Made by a program: the position numbers and the translations under genes. DNA of 64,000 nucleotides, from NCBI RefSeq assembly GCF_003731765.1, contig NZ_MOAL01000003.1, positions 1-64,000 on the forward strand. The letters are read 5' to 3'. The DNA is from Pseudomonas chlororaphis (GTDB taxonomy: Bacteria; Pseudomonadota; Gammaproteobacteria; Pseudomonadales; Pseudomonadaceae). Positions 56,201 to 62,777 of this stretch are shown here, in pieces (positions within the stretch are counted from its first letter, which is position 1; the number at the start of each line of letters is the position of its first letter). The notes under the pieces were generated by a model. That model searched no databases and was not told the origin of the DNA. It saw only the letters and a list, made by a program, of their open reading frames with translations.

Positions 56201-57527
56201 CAACCGTCAGCTGCACCCGGAAGAAGTGCGTCGGATCAAGGAAAAAGCCGCGCAACTGACCGCCGAACGCGGCCGGCCGGGTTTCCAGGATTTCACCTGG
56301 GAAGAGCTGCTGACGATTGCCAGCGACAGCCAACTGGATAACAGCACCGCGAACAAGTACGCGGCCCTGGCCAACAAGTTCGCCCAGGAATCCAGCCGTG
56401 GTAACCCGCTGTCCAGCGACTTCACTCAGGACATGCAGGTGGCCCAGGCCGCGGTCACCCAGATGGCCCAGCAGGGGACGCCGCTGACCTGGAACGACGG
56501 CTCGGCCATCACCGCCTACGGCAAGCCGGTGCTGGCCTTCCAGGCGACGGCCGAGCAGAAGGCCGACAGCTCATTGTTCGGCAGGACCGACTATGGCTCC
56601 TTCGGCTCCATGGGCGGCGGCAACATCGCCCTGACCGGCAACCAGTACGGCTCGAAGACGGCGCTCAACAAGTACTCCGAGATCAGTCTCTTCAACGGCT
56701 CCAGCCAGCGCTTCGACGACCTCACCGAGCGGGCCACGTCCACGGTCATCCCGGACCTGAAAACCGTGACCATGCTCGAGTTCACCCCCGTTGGCCGGGC
56801 TGGAGCCGCAGGCGCCGCCGGTGCCAAGGCCGTAGCAGCGGGCAGCGGCGAACTGCTGCTGGTGGGCGGGGCGAAGCTGGTCGAGAGCAAAGTCATCCAG
56901 GCCAACACCACGGTCCAGCTCAGTGAAGCCATCACCTTGGCCACCGGCAAAGTACTGCCCAAGGGCAGCGTCGTCACGGTGTCCGACGATACGATGAAGG
57001 TGGTTTACCCCAATGGAGCGAAAGAACTAAGCTCCTACAGCCAGTCCGTGAGCTCGCCGTTGGCGTTGGGTGGTGCAAAAGAGCTGGGAGCGAGCGGGGC
57101 TAGCAAGGCAGCCGTCACCGGTGAAACAGCATCGACTTCTCTTGGTAAGCAGGTCCATAAAGAACAAGCGGATATTCGCAGAGAGTCCGGGTTGTTCAGT
57201 ATCGTTGAACAACCTATTGTCGATAAGTCGGGGAATCCAATTTTGGTTCCAAAGCGAGTCGATTTGAAAACAGGGGAAGCACAGCCCGGAGCAGCTCTCC
57301 AAAAAGCCATTCCTGATGCAGCTAACTTTGATCGCAGGCTTATTGTGGATGACAAGCCGTTAGGCCGTCCGATCGCGAAAGATAGACAAGAGATCATTAG
57401 GTTTATTGAGGCATTCAGACAAAGAGAGGGCGTTTTGCCACAAACCATAGGCATCCAGCGATATGACCCTAAAACCGGCGTACCTGTAAGAACAGATTTG
57501 CACTCGCCAAGTGAATTTTTGCCATGA
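50241..57527 (+). CDS. TpsA exoprotein, filamentous haemagglutinin/CdiA-like, with C-terminal toxin tip
   Basis: A 2428-residue two-partner-secretion exoprotein, probably a contact-dependent inhibition effector. After a long ESPR-like signal region (about 1-48, with LAFLLANVMFWQPLWAMA) comes the TPS secretion domain (about 49-300: GLSHNKFSDYNVGQQGVILNN split, NPHGITCDGCGFINTPKA). Many haemagglutinin/filament repeats follow (LSNQGLINSQGRL, LDNRGGQLL, about 350-1750). A hydrophobic Ala/Thr/Gly-rich segment resembling DUF637/pretoxin follows (about 1700-1780). YNRQLHPEE at about 1987-1995 is the junction motif seen in pseudomonad CdiA proteins; the enterobacterial VENN motif is absent. The final part (from about residue 2290) has different base composition and is the variable toxin. 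Confidence 0.9.
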   Translation: MDVRQLAFLARQPSATLQPRRSFWGLPKRGLAFLLANVMFWQPLWAMADGIVVNGSATSVGQAGNGVPVINIAKPNATGLSHNKFSDYNVGQQGVILNNSTSKVQKTQLGGYITGNGNLQGKAAKVILNEVNGGSPSQLKGYTEVAGKSAHVIVSNPHGITCDGCGFINTPKATLTTGRPVIDTKGQLKSYDVDGGAVTIEGRGLNASNVGSFEIITRSAQINAELHAKDLTIVTGRNEVDAKTLAATAKAPDGSQAPQLAIDSSALGGMYAGAIKLVGTESGVGVKLAGDMAASGGDLQIDVNGKLSMARASAAGDVKLLAQDVALNDTVYAAKKAKVVARNQVTVNKQLAAAGDVHLQGSQIVNQGQVNAGLDAEGGLDGNSHLHLEGGSLSNQGLINSQGRLSADLQQLDNRQGTLQATRGELRATVAGALDNRGGQLLTGAGLLTLSAAELHNQQGMISAQGGLLDVLAQSLNNDQGQLLGSGDLLLKGGDLANGRGLIQARNSVTVDAHSLSNGGSLGAKLVSLLLVGSLDNSNGLIESGSTLNVDAGALRNANGQLRALGTQGTSRFAIGGLFDNSQGLVEIGNARLSLNSVGLSNQQGTVRHLGREGFALSLADTGNAGGSFITNSRLDLDLADWTNTSVIQAQKIGLKVGTFTQSASGKLISIDGLEASGDHWINHGSLETDGDLRLTLSGSYQGNGGLKSLGNMSVSAASAELGEGADVRSGGQGTFVLGTHLINRGSITSTGQMLLQVASLNNQGTLGAGQSLRIEAPSLVNQGGLMFSGANMLLLSDNLLNLRGDLYSFGRLDMARDLNGSQAQGFHNLSGTVESVGGMSINAATLENARESVDIVTRKVAARMTYDSCYDCSGGKRNANFILEEIDRTYAENSSPRASLISGAEMTLTGGQVENRYSLLSSAGDLTIDALTFNNQGATLGEYNTQRFLNSYRSRSLGSIFRWVEGFNARNWPGGTGDIATEISQFIQSSTSDNYLLATPVYTPSQDLSYNAVVQAGGKVQINAQVIEQGVIRPSFAFVTGGSKVGDTHVGGSAIATPVTLNPQLAADTTQQPVDPLSLPGFSLPQGPGGLFHVNSDPGHPYLVESDPRFANLGNFLNSDYLLSRLGLDTDVAQRRLGDGLYEQRLIRDAVLARTGQRFLAGLTSDEAMFRYLMDNAIASKDALDLAPGVALTSAQVAALTHDIVWMQEQEVQGQKVLVPVLYLAQANNRLAPNGALIQGTDVQLMAGSGLSNQGTLRASNSLLIGAENIDNSGLMEANQRLSLLATDSIRNAQGGILKGQDVTLVAQQGDVLNLRSVTTHDAAHASGTQRVDFVDKGARVEAGNLLLVSAGRDLQSVGSTLSAGGDAQLSAGRDLNIIAAEGLDSSTGQRKKAHWSKSQTTQYGSDVTVSGNLIASAGGDMAVVASKIKAGGDLSLAIDGNLNIASAANESHSEYHKKGGGKKLDVEDSVVRQQGSEIEAGGNLKAVAGGNLLLIASQLKSGGEAYLYGGKQLGMLAAENSDYHLYDKKKKGGWGSKETRRDEVTDVRYVGSTITTGGNLTVKSAGDQMYQVATLNSGKDLLIDSGGAITFEAVKDLHQESHERSKSDLAWTSAKGKGKTDETLRQTQLVAQGQMAIQAVDGLTIDVKQVDRQTVSQTIDAMVKGNPQLAWVKEAEQRGDVDWRQVKEVHDSFKYSHSSLGQGAVLAIIIVVTVLTAGAASSLAATGAAQGSAMAAASTTTATVGGVTTTTTVAAGWGNVMATSVMTSMASQGAVSVINNRGNLGAAFKDITTKDALKGYATGAVTAGFTSGVLDGAFGVTGDNVNKVTKGFNLSDWGDIGKFGLYSGAQGATHAIAQTAIQGGSFGDNLGSSLTNELQNALQGVAFNAVGGYSLEQKWADGSPQKVALHALVGGILSEASGQGFAVGAAAAGANEALSNSLSDLVKKDSKLQLAASQLVGLVAAGVVDGDLQTGANIAKNATAYNRQLHPEEVRRIKEKAAQLTAERGRPGFQDFTWEELLTIASDSQLDNSTANKYAALANKFAQESSRGNPLSSDFTQDMQVAQAAVTQMAQQGTPLTWNDGSAITAYGKPVLAFQATAEQKADSSLFGRTDYGSFGSMGGGNIALTGNQYGSKTALNKYSEISLFNGSSQRFDDLTERATSTVIPDLKTVTMLEFTPVGRAGAAGAAGAKAVAAGSGELLLVGGAKLVESKVIQANTTVQLSEAITLATGKVLPKGSVVTVSDDTMKVVYPNGAKELSSYSQSVSSPLALGGAKELGASGASKAAVTGETASTSLGKQVHKEQADIRRESGLFSIVEQPIVDKSGNPILVPKRVDLKTGEAQPGAALQKAIPDAANFDRRLIVDDKPLGRPIAKDRQEIIRFIEAFRQREGVLPQTIGIQRYDPKTGVPVRTDLHSPSEFLP
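57110..57527 (+). other. Variable C-terminal toxin domain of the exoprotein
   Basis: From about base 57080 the coding sequence changes from GC-rich Pseudomonas codons to AT-richer ones (aaa, gat, att, ttg), and the immunity candidate that follows is more AT-rich still. The last ~135 residues (HKEQADIRRESGLFSIVEQP, then RQEIIRFIEAFRQREGVLPQ and IQRYDPKTGVPVRTDLHSPS) look like an exchangeable toxin module. I do not recognise its catalytic class and no nuclease motif stands out. Confidence 0.65.
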
Positions 57528-57545
57528 AATCAGGGGGCTTAAGTT

Positions 57546-58088
57546 ATGAGTTATGAGCATAAAGCATTTATTTTTGATATTGATGGTTTCAATCGTGAAC
57601 TTAAGCCGTTGTTGGAGGGCAGTTTGCGCTCGGGAAATATCGACCAGGTGCGGGATTTCATTATTTCTAATAAGCAGTCTTTAGTTGATCCATATGAGGG
57701 CTTCGCGTTAGAAGATGACTGGGAGGATATGATTGAAAGCAAGGACGTTCATCAGTATGGGGATTTCGCACTTACGAAATATTATTCACCCACTGATGAC
57801 CGAGGGCTTGGCTTATGGTGGAGTGTTTCTCAAGAGCTGTTTTCTGATGAAAGTAAATTAAGATTTTCGCCTTTTTTAGGCGTGCCGTTAGGTTCGGATG
57901 AAAATTTCTTTGATCCTGGGAAAATGGGTTCTTACTTTCAGACTCAAAATGAAGTGAGTGAAAGCCTCAGTAAGGTTTTGGAGGTCGAAGGAAAAGTTCC
58001 AGATGATGCGCTTGAGGCTGTTAGAGAATTTAAAAAAATGCTTGAGCAGGCGATAGATGAAAAAAAAGGGGTGTATATAACTTTTTAA
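57546..58088 (+). CDS. Candidate cognate immunity protein (CdiI-like)
   Basis: A 180-residue acidic cytoplasmic-looking protein (FIFDIDGFNRELKPLLEGSL, DPYEGFALEDDWEDMIESKD, FALTKYYSPTDDRGLGLWWS). It starts 18 bases after the exoprotein stop, with AGGGGG eight bases before the ATG. Its position directly after the toxin tip and its very AT-rich, foreign-looking codon use are what is expected of a CdiI immunity gene exchanged with the toxin domain. No signal peptide is present, so it acts in the cytoplasm if this role is right. I cannot name a protein family with certainty. Confidence 0.7.
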   Translation: MSYEHKAFIFDIDGFNRELKPLLEGSLRSGNIDQVRDFIISNKQSLVDPYEGFALEDDWEDMIESKDVHQYGDFALTKYYSPTDDRGLGLWWSVSQELFSDESKLRFSPFLGVPLGSDENFFDPGKMGSYFQTQNEVSESLSKVLEVEGKVPDDALEAVREFKKMLEQAIDEKKGVYITF

Positions 58089-58184
58089 AAAATAAATTAA
58101 AAACCACGGTTCCTGTGACGGTATGTTTAATAGGCTATTTAATAACTTAGTGTTTTTTATAACGTCCGCCTGGTGAGGTGTTTC

Positions 58185-58928
58185 GTGAGCCATTTACTTC
58201 CAGGCATTACCTTTTCGTTGAGTTCATTGCGCGACTTTTCCGACCCCGTGGTGGCCCGGGAAATCGTGCACACGCTTCAGGCTGCCCCGAGTTCCATCCG
58301 GCCCACCCAGTTTGGGCCCTTCGAGGGAAACCAGCCCTTCGTCGACGTGGATGAACCCGTCAAGTTCCTGGCCCAGCCCGGCCATACAACTGAGGCGGGC
58401 AGCCTGGTGCTGTCGGCGGGGGCCAGTGGCGAGTACCAGGTGCAGTGGAACAAGTCGACGCCGCCGTCATTGCCCTTTGTCGGCGGGTTCCTGATGCACA
58501 AGGCGTTTCTCAAGAAACCCGCGGTGCTCGACGACTTCCTGGCCCTGGTGAAGCGCTTGGCGGCCTCCACCGAGGGGGTGTACGGCGACATCCGAAGCAT
58601 GGCCTTTCCCGGGTGGGACACGCCTTTCAATCTCAGCCTGCGATTGCCTGAAATCCCCAATGTGTCCCTTTACGGCAAACCCTACATCGAGCTGTTTGGC
58701 AGAGCGCTCATCGAGAGTGCGCCTTTCCTGCGGATCGAGCAGTTGGCCGATGACTTGTATTGGCTGCAGGCCACCGAGCAGGTCACTGACCCGGTGCCGG
58801 ACGAGGTGCGTTTGGCGATCCGCAGCCACTTTGGCGAGGATGCGTTTATGTCGGGGAAAAAGTGGCGTTACAGTGACGGCCGACATCCAACGTTCGACTT
58901 TTCGAACATTGGCCGCGGCGGGGCATAA
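58185..58928 (+). CDS. Immunity-like hypothetical protein
   Basis: A 247-residue protein whose late part VSLYGKPYIELFGRALIESAP and IRSHFGEDAFMSG resembles a loosely known group of immunity proteins found behind polymorphic toxins. The assignment is by memory of the pattern and weak. The start GTG at 58185 has GAGG six to seven bases upstream; GTG 58173 is an alternative. In contrast to the gene before it, base composition is again GC-rich. It follows the CDI cassette by 96 bases and may be an orphan immunity gene against a toxin not encoded here. Confidence 0.55.
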   Translation: MSHLLPGITFSLSSLRDFSDPVVAREIVHTLQAAPSSIRPTQFGPFEGNQPFVDVDEPVKFLAQPGHTTEAGSLVLSAGASGEYQVQWNKSTPPSLPFVGGFLMHKAFLKKPAVLDDFLALVKRLAASTEGVYGDIRSMAFPGWDTPFNLSLRLPEIPNVSLYGKPYIELFGRALIESAPFLRIEQLADDLYWLQATEQVTDPVPDEVRLAIRSHFGEDAFMSGKKWRYSDGRHPTFDFSNIGRGGA

Positions 58929-58983
58929 AACCCGGCGGTTAAACAGCGGCTTCGCTAACAGGCACAAGGAACAGGTGCGGCTT

Positions 58984-59595
58984 ATGGCCCAGGCTCTCAA
59001 CGCGATAAACCAATTACCCCCAATCAACGAGCTGAAAAGGCTGGCCCAGGGGCTGGCACTGCTGGAAGCCGCCGTCATGCCCGAGTGGCAATACCGGTAC
59101 TTTTCCTGCAATGCCGATTGGGATGGCGCTGGGCAGGAACTGATGGCGTCGATGCGTGACAGTTCCGGCAGCGAGTACTTCTTGCACTTCACCGCTGAAG
59201 GCGTGGCGGGCAAGGTGGTTGAGCCCGGAGCCGTGAGCGATACCGGCGAACTCTTGCAGCAAGTGCCGGAGCGTTTCGCCAGTTTCAAGAACGAGCCAGC
59301 GTTCTCCAATGACCGCGCCCGGTTCTTTTTCTGGCGGGGTGCCGATGAGCCGTCGTGGTCGGCGGCGCCGGCGAACCTGGACGCTTATGCCTGGCTGGGT
59401 TTTTTCGTCGACACGGCAGCGCTGTATCAACAGTTGGCGGCTGACGATTACGAAGTGGACTTGCCCAAGGACGTGATCGAGGCGGTGCTGCACAGCCTGA
59501 CCATCAGCGCTGAGCAACTGGCCCTGTTGAACCCGGAGCTCAGCCTTGAGGACCTGGACGACGACGTTCGAGAAATCATGGGCCCCGCCCACTGA
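58984..59595 (+). CDS. Second immunity-like hypothetical protein
   Basis: A 203-residue soluble protein (INELKRLAQGLALLEAAVMP, EWQYRYFSCNADWD, LMASMRDSSGSEYFLHFTAE, then an acidic C-terminus). The EWxYRYxSxN plus GSGxEYF pattern recurs in proteins encoded next to polymorphic toxins in many bacteria, so I suggest an immunity role with low certainty. The start at ATG 58984 (MAQALNAINQ) fits the pattern. The frame is open upstream, but that part overlaps the preceding gene in another frame. GC-rich and native-looking. Confidence 0.55.
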   Translation: MAQALNAINQLPPINELKRLAQGLALLEAAVMPEWQYRYFSCNADWDGAGQELMASMRDSSGSEYFLHFTAEGVAGKVVEPGAVSDTGELLQQVPERFASFKNEPAFSNDRARFFFWRGADEPSWSAAPANLDAYAWLGFFVDTAALYQQLAADDYEVDLPKDVIEAVLHSLTISAEQLALLNPELSLEDLDDDVREIMGPAH

Positions 59596-59774
59596 GGAGG
59601 CGCTGGCCTCGGCCTGGCCCGAGGCCGCTCGCTGCCGCGCGGGTTTGATTAAATCCACCTCGGGCCATTTACAAGCACCCCCATCCTCAAGCTCAATCTC
59701 CCTCGGCGTGCCGTGCCAAGGCTCGCCTATAGTCTTCTGGCCCCCTGACCCTATCCGCAAAAAGGTGCTTCCGT

Positions 59775-60335
59775 ATGTCTCGCTTTGCCTCTCGCACTCC
59801 TTGGCTGGTCGCCAGCGCCCTGTTGCTGTGCCTGCACCTGCCGGCCCAGGCCCAGGAGCGTTTCACCTTGAACATTCCAGGGGTTTCGGATGACCGCCTG
59901 TTCACCACTGGCAATGCCAGCGACGCCAAGGGCTGCGGTGGGCACAACAACTCCCCGGCCCTGAACTGGACCGCAGGCCCCGAGGGCACTCGCAGCTACG
60001 CCATCGTCATGCACGACCCGGACGGCGCCAAGGGCCAGGGCGTGGACCACTGGGTGCATTACGGCATCAAGCCGGGTACTCGGCAGATTGCTGCCGGCGC
60101 CGGCACCAAGGCCACCTTGGAAGGCCTGGGCGGCACCAACAGCAAGAACACCACCACCTACGTCGGCCCATGCCCGCCGGTGGGCGACAGCGCGCACCAC
60201 TACGTGATCCAGATTTTTGCCCTGGACCTGGCCCCTGACGCGCTGCCGGCCGGCCTGACCCGTGTGCAATTGCTGGAGAAGATCAACGGCCATGTGCTGC
60301 GCAACAGCAGCGTGGTACGCCGTTACGTGCGCTGA
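59775..60335 (+). CDS. PEBP family protein (YbhB/YbcL, Raf-kinase-inhibitor-like)
   Basis: A 186-residue exported protein: signal peptide (ALLLCLHLPAQAQE), then the PEBP pattern with SPALNWTAGPEGTRSYAIVMHDPDGAKG (D-P-D motif), DHWVHYGI and GPCPPVGDSAHHY. These form the phosphate/anion-binding pocket. The C-terminal helix region LPAGLTRVQLLEKINGHVL is also typical. The bacterial ligand and role are unknown. It is a single gene, with 178 bases upstream holding no other feature I can support. Confidence 0.88.
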   Translation: MSRFASRTPWLVASALLLCLHLPAQAQERFTLNIPGVSDDRLFTTGNASDAKGCGGHNNSPALNWTAGPEGTRSYAIVMHDPDGAKGQGVDHWVHYGIKPGTRQIAAGAGTKATLEGLGGTNSKNTTTYVGPCPPVGDSAHHYVIQIFALDLAPDALPAGLTRVQLLEKINGHVLRNSSVVRRYVR

Positions 60336-60424
60336 GTAAAAAATTTCTGGGGGCTTAACCCGAATCGCTGAAGCCCTTCGTCTGAAGGGAGGAATGGATC
60401 ATTTCTTTCCCGAGGTCAGCCCCC

Positions 60425-62158
60425 ATGTCCCTTCCTCTGCATTACCTTCGCCCGGCCGCACAGGGTTTCGCCGCTGGGTTGTTGTTGGCCATTGCCGGTT
60501 GCGGCGTCTCTTCGCCACCGCCGTCCGTCGCCAGCCCCGAGCCTCAAGGTGCCTTGCAGGCCCCGGTCGAACCACAGGTCGAGCAGGCAGCGCCGCAGGC
60601 GGACATGGAGGTCACGCGCAGTCTGGGCATGCCGGCGGCGCCCACACCCATGCGCATGCTCAAGAGGGCACCGGAGTCCCGGTTGGCCGCTTATGCCGAG
60701 CCGTCCCGTGAGCAGTATCAGACCCTGCCGGACAACCCGATCCACAGCGTCGCCGAGGCGCCGGTCTCGACCTTCAGTGCCGACGTGGACACCGGGGCCT
60801 ATGCCAACGTGCGCCGCCTGCTCAGCCAGGGCAGCCTGCCGCCCGAGGGCGCGGTGCGCCTGGAGGAGATGGTCAATTACTTTCCCTACGATTACGCCCT
60901 GCCCAAGGACGGTTCGCCCTTTGGCGTGACCACCGAATTGGCGCCGTCGCCTTGGAACCCCCACACCCAATTGCTGCGCATCGGCATCAAGGCCTCGGAC
61001 CGTGCGGTGGCCGAGCTGGCACCGGCTAACCTGGTGTTCCTGGTGGACGTGTCCGGCTCCATGGACCGCCGCGAAGGCCTGCCGATGGTGAAAAGCACCC
61101 TCAAGCTGCTGGTGGATCAACTAGGTGACCAAGACCGCGTGTCGCTGGTGGTGTATGCCGGCGAGTCGCGGGTGGTGCTGGAGCCTACCTCCGGGCGCGA
61201 CAAGGCCAAGATCCGCACGGCCATCGAACAACTCACTGCCGGCGGGTCCACGGCGGGGGCGTCGGGTATCGAGCTAGCGTATCAGATGGCCCGCCAAGGC
61301 TTTATCAAGGACGGCATCAACCGCATCCTGCTGGCCACCGACGGCGACTTCAACGTTGGCATCAGCGACTTCGACAGCCTCAAGCAAATGGCCACCGAGC
61401 AGCGTAAGAGCGGCGTGTCGCTGACCACCCTGGGCTTTGGTGTGGGCAACTACAACGAGCACCTGATGGAGCAACTGGCCGATGCCGGCGATGGCAACTA
61501 CGCCTACATCGACAACCTGCGCGAAGCGCGCAAGGTGCTGGTGGATCAGCTCAGTTCCACCTTGGCGGTGGTGGCCAAGGACGTGAAGCTGCAAGTGGAG
61601 TTCAACCCGGCCCAGGTCAGCGAGTACCGTTTGCTGGGTTACGAAAACCGCGCGCTCAAGCGTGAAGACTTTAGCAATGACAAGGTCGACGCCGGGGAAA
61701 TCGGCGCGGGGCATACGGTCACCGCGTTGTATGAAATTGTTCCGGTAGGCCAGAAAGGCTGGCTGGAGCCGCTGCGTTACGGCCAGGCCAAGGCCCCCGA
61801 GCAGGGCGGCAAGTCAGGCGAGCTGGCCATGCTGCGGGTGCGTTACAAAGCCCCGGAAGGAGGCAGCAGCCGCCTGATCGAGCGCCCTATCAGCGCCACG
61901 CCGACAGACCGTAGCCTGGCCCAGGCCAGTGATGATCTCCGCTTTGCGGCAGCCGTGGCAGCGTTCGCCCAGCAGCTCAAGGACGGGCGCTACACCGCCA
62001 GCTTCAGCCTCAAGGACACCGCAGCCCTGGCCCGTGGCGCCAAGGGTGACGACCCCTTCGGCTTGCGCGGCGAATTTGTGCAACTGGTCGAGTTGGCGCA
62101 AAGCCTGCAAACTCCGGCACCGGCCAATGCGGCCAACGTCCAGGGCCGCCTTGAGTAA
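60425..62158 (+). CDS. von Willebrand factor A domain lipoprotein (YfbK-like)
   Basis: A 577-residue lipoprotein (lipobox LAIAGC, Cys26). A short proline-rich linker and a YfbK N-terminal domain (about 85-190: PVSTFSADVDTGAYANVRRLL) follow. A vWA domain then carries the MIDAS motif D208-V-S-G-S (FLVDVSGSMDRREG), with TAGGSTAGASGIELAYQ and LATDGDFNVGI. A C-terminal DUF3520-like domain (about 395-565) ends it. Metal-dependent protein binding at the envelope is expected. GAGG precedes the ATG. It lies 4 bases upstream of an ECF sigma gene, so the three genes to 63427 form an operon. Confidence 0.9.
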   Translation: MSLPLHYLRPAAQGFAAGLLLAIAGCGVSSPPPSVASPEPQGALQAPVEPQVEQAAPQADMEVTRSLGMPAAPTPMRMLKRAPESRLAAYAEPSREQYQTLPDNPIHSVAEAPVSTFSADVDTGAYANVRRLLSQGSLPPEGAVRLEEMVNYFPYDYALPKDGSPFGVTTELAPSPWNPHTQLLRIGIKASDRAVAELAPANLVFLVDVSGSMDRREGLPMVKSTLKLLVDQLGDQDRVSLVVYAGESRVVLEPTSGRDKAKIRTAIEQLTAGGSTAGASGIELAYQMARQGFIKDGINRILLATDGDFNVGISDFDSLKQMATEQRKSGVSLTTLGFGVGNYNEHLMEQLADAGDGNYAYIDNLREARKVLVDQLSSTLAVVAKDVKLQVEFNPAQVSEYRLLGYENRALKREDFSNDKVDAGEIGAGHTVTALYEIVPVGQKGWLEPLRYGQAKAPEQGGKSGELAMLRVRYKAPEGGSSRLIERPISATPTDRSLAQASDDLRFAAAVAAFAQQLKDGRYTASFSLKDTAALARGAKGDDPFGLRGEFVQLVELAQSLQTPAPANAANVQGRLE

Positions 62159-62162
62159 TCCC

Positions 62163-62777
62163 ATGCCTTGCAGCGAACAGGAGTTCAGCGCGCTTATGTC
62201 AGCTGCACAACCCAGTGTCGACGCCCGCAGCGATGAAACGCTGCTGGCGCGCTACCGCGCCGGTGATCCCGCGGCCTTCGAGGTGCTCTACCAGCGCCAT
62301 CGCCAGGGTCTTTACCGGTTTCTCCAAGGCCTGTGCAACAGCCCGGAGCTGGTTGACGAGGTGTATCAGGACACCTGGCTGAGCCTGATCCGCAGCGCCA
62401 GCCAGCCCCAGGGCCGGGCGAGCTTTCGCACATGGTTGTACCAGATCGCCCGTAACCGGCTGATCGACCACTGGCGCAAGCACGGGGTGCGCAATCCGCT
62501 GCACGACAGCTACGACGAAGAGGCCCACGGCCAGGCCGACAACGACCCCGGTCCCGAGCAGCAATTGAGCCTGAGTCGCGATCGGCAGCGCATTGAAGCC
62601 GCCCTGCAGGACTTGCCCGCCGACCAGCGGGAAGTGTTCCTGTTGCGGGCCCATGGCGAACTGGAGTTGCCGGAGATCGCCAGCCTGACCGCCACACCGC
62701 TGGAAACGGTGAAAAGCCGTTTCCGTTACGCGCTGAAAAAACTGCGTCGGCTGCTGGCCGACGAGGTACTGACATGA
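62163..62777 (+). CDS. ECF-family RNA polymerase sigma factor
   Basis: A 204-residue sigma factor, not of the FecI type. Region 2 is LLARYRAGDPAAFEVLYQRHRQGLYRFLQ and VDEVYQDTWLSLIR, followed by TWLYQIARNRLIDHWRK. Region 4 is LPADQREVFLLRAHGELELPEIASLTATPLETVKSRFRYALKKL (about 150-195). I use the ATG at 62163, four bases after the vWA stop. An ATG at 62196 is a good alternative. It overlaps the following gene by four bases (ATGA), typical of sigma and anti-sigma pairs. Confidence 0.88.
   Translation: MPCSEQEFSALMSAAQPSVDARSDETLLARYRAGDPAAFEVLYQRHRQGLYRFLQGLCNSPELVDEVYQDTWLSLIRSASQPQGRASFRTWLYQIARNRLIDHWRKHGVRNPLHDSYDEEAHGQADNDPGPEQQLSLSRDRQRIEAALQDLPADQREVFLLRAHGELELPEIASLTATPLETVKSRFRYALKKLRRLLADEVLT

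Noticed and set aside
53817-56333. A minus-strand open frame of 838 codons opposite the exoprotein gene
   Set aside because: Same reason: low-complexity shadow of the plus-strand haemagglutinin repeats.
58660-58983. An upstream extension of the 203-residue gene starting at 58660
   Set aside because: The added ~108 residues overlap the preceding gene in another frame and are Cys/Arg/Ser-rich shadow sequence. The recognisable protein pattern starts after 58984.
60351-60376. Hairpin gggctt...aagccc between the PEBP and vWA genes as a terminator
   Set aside because: The stem is only six pairs with a long loop and a poor T tract.
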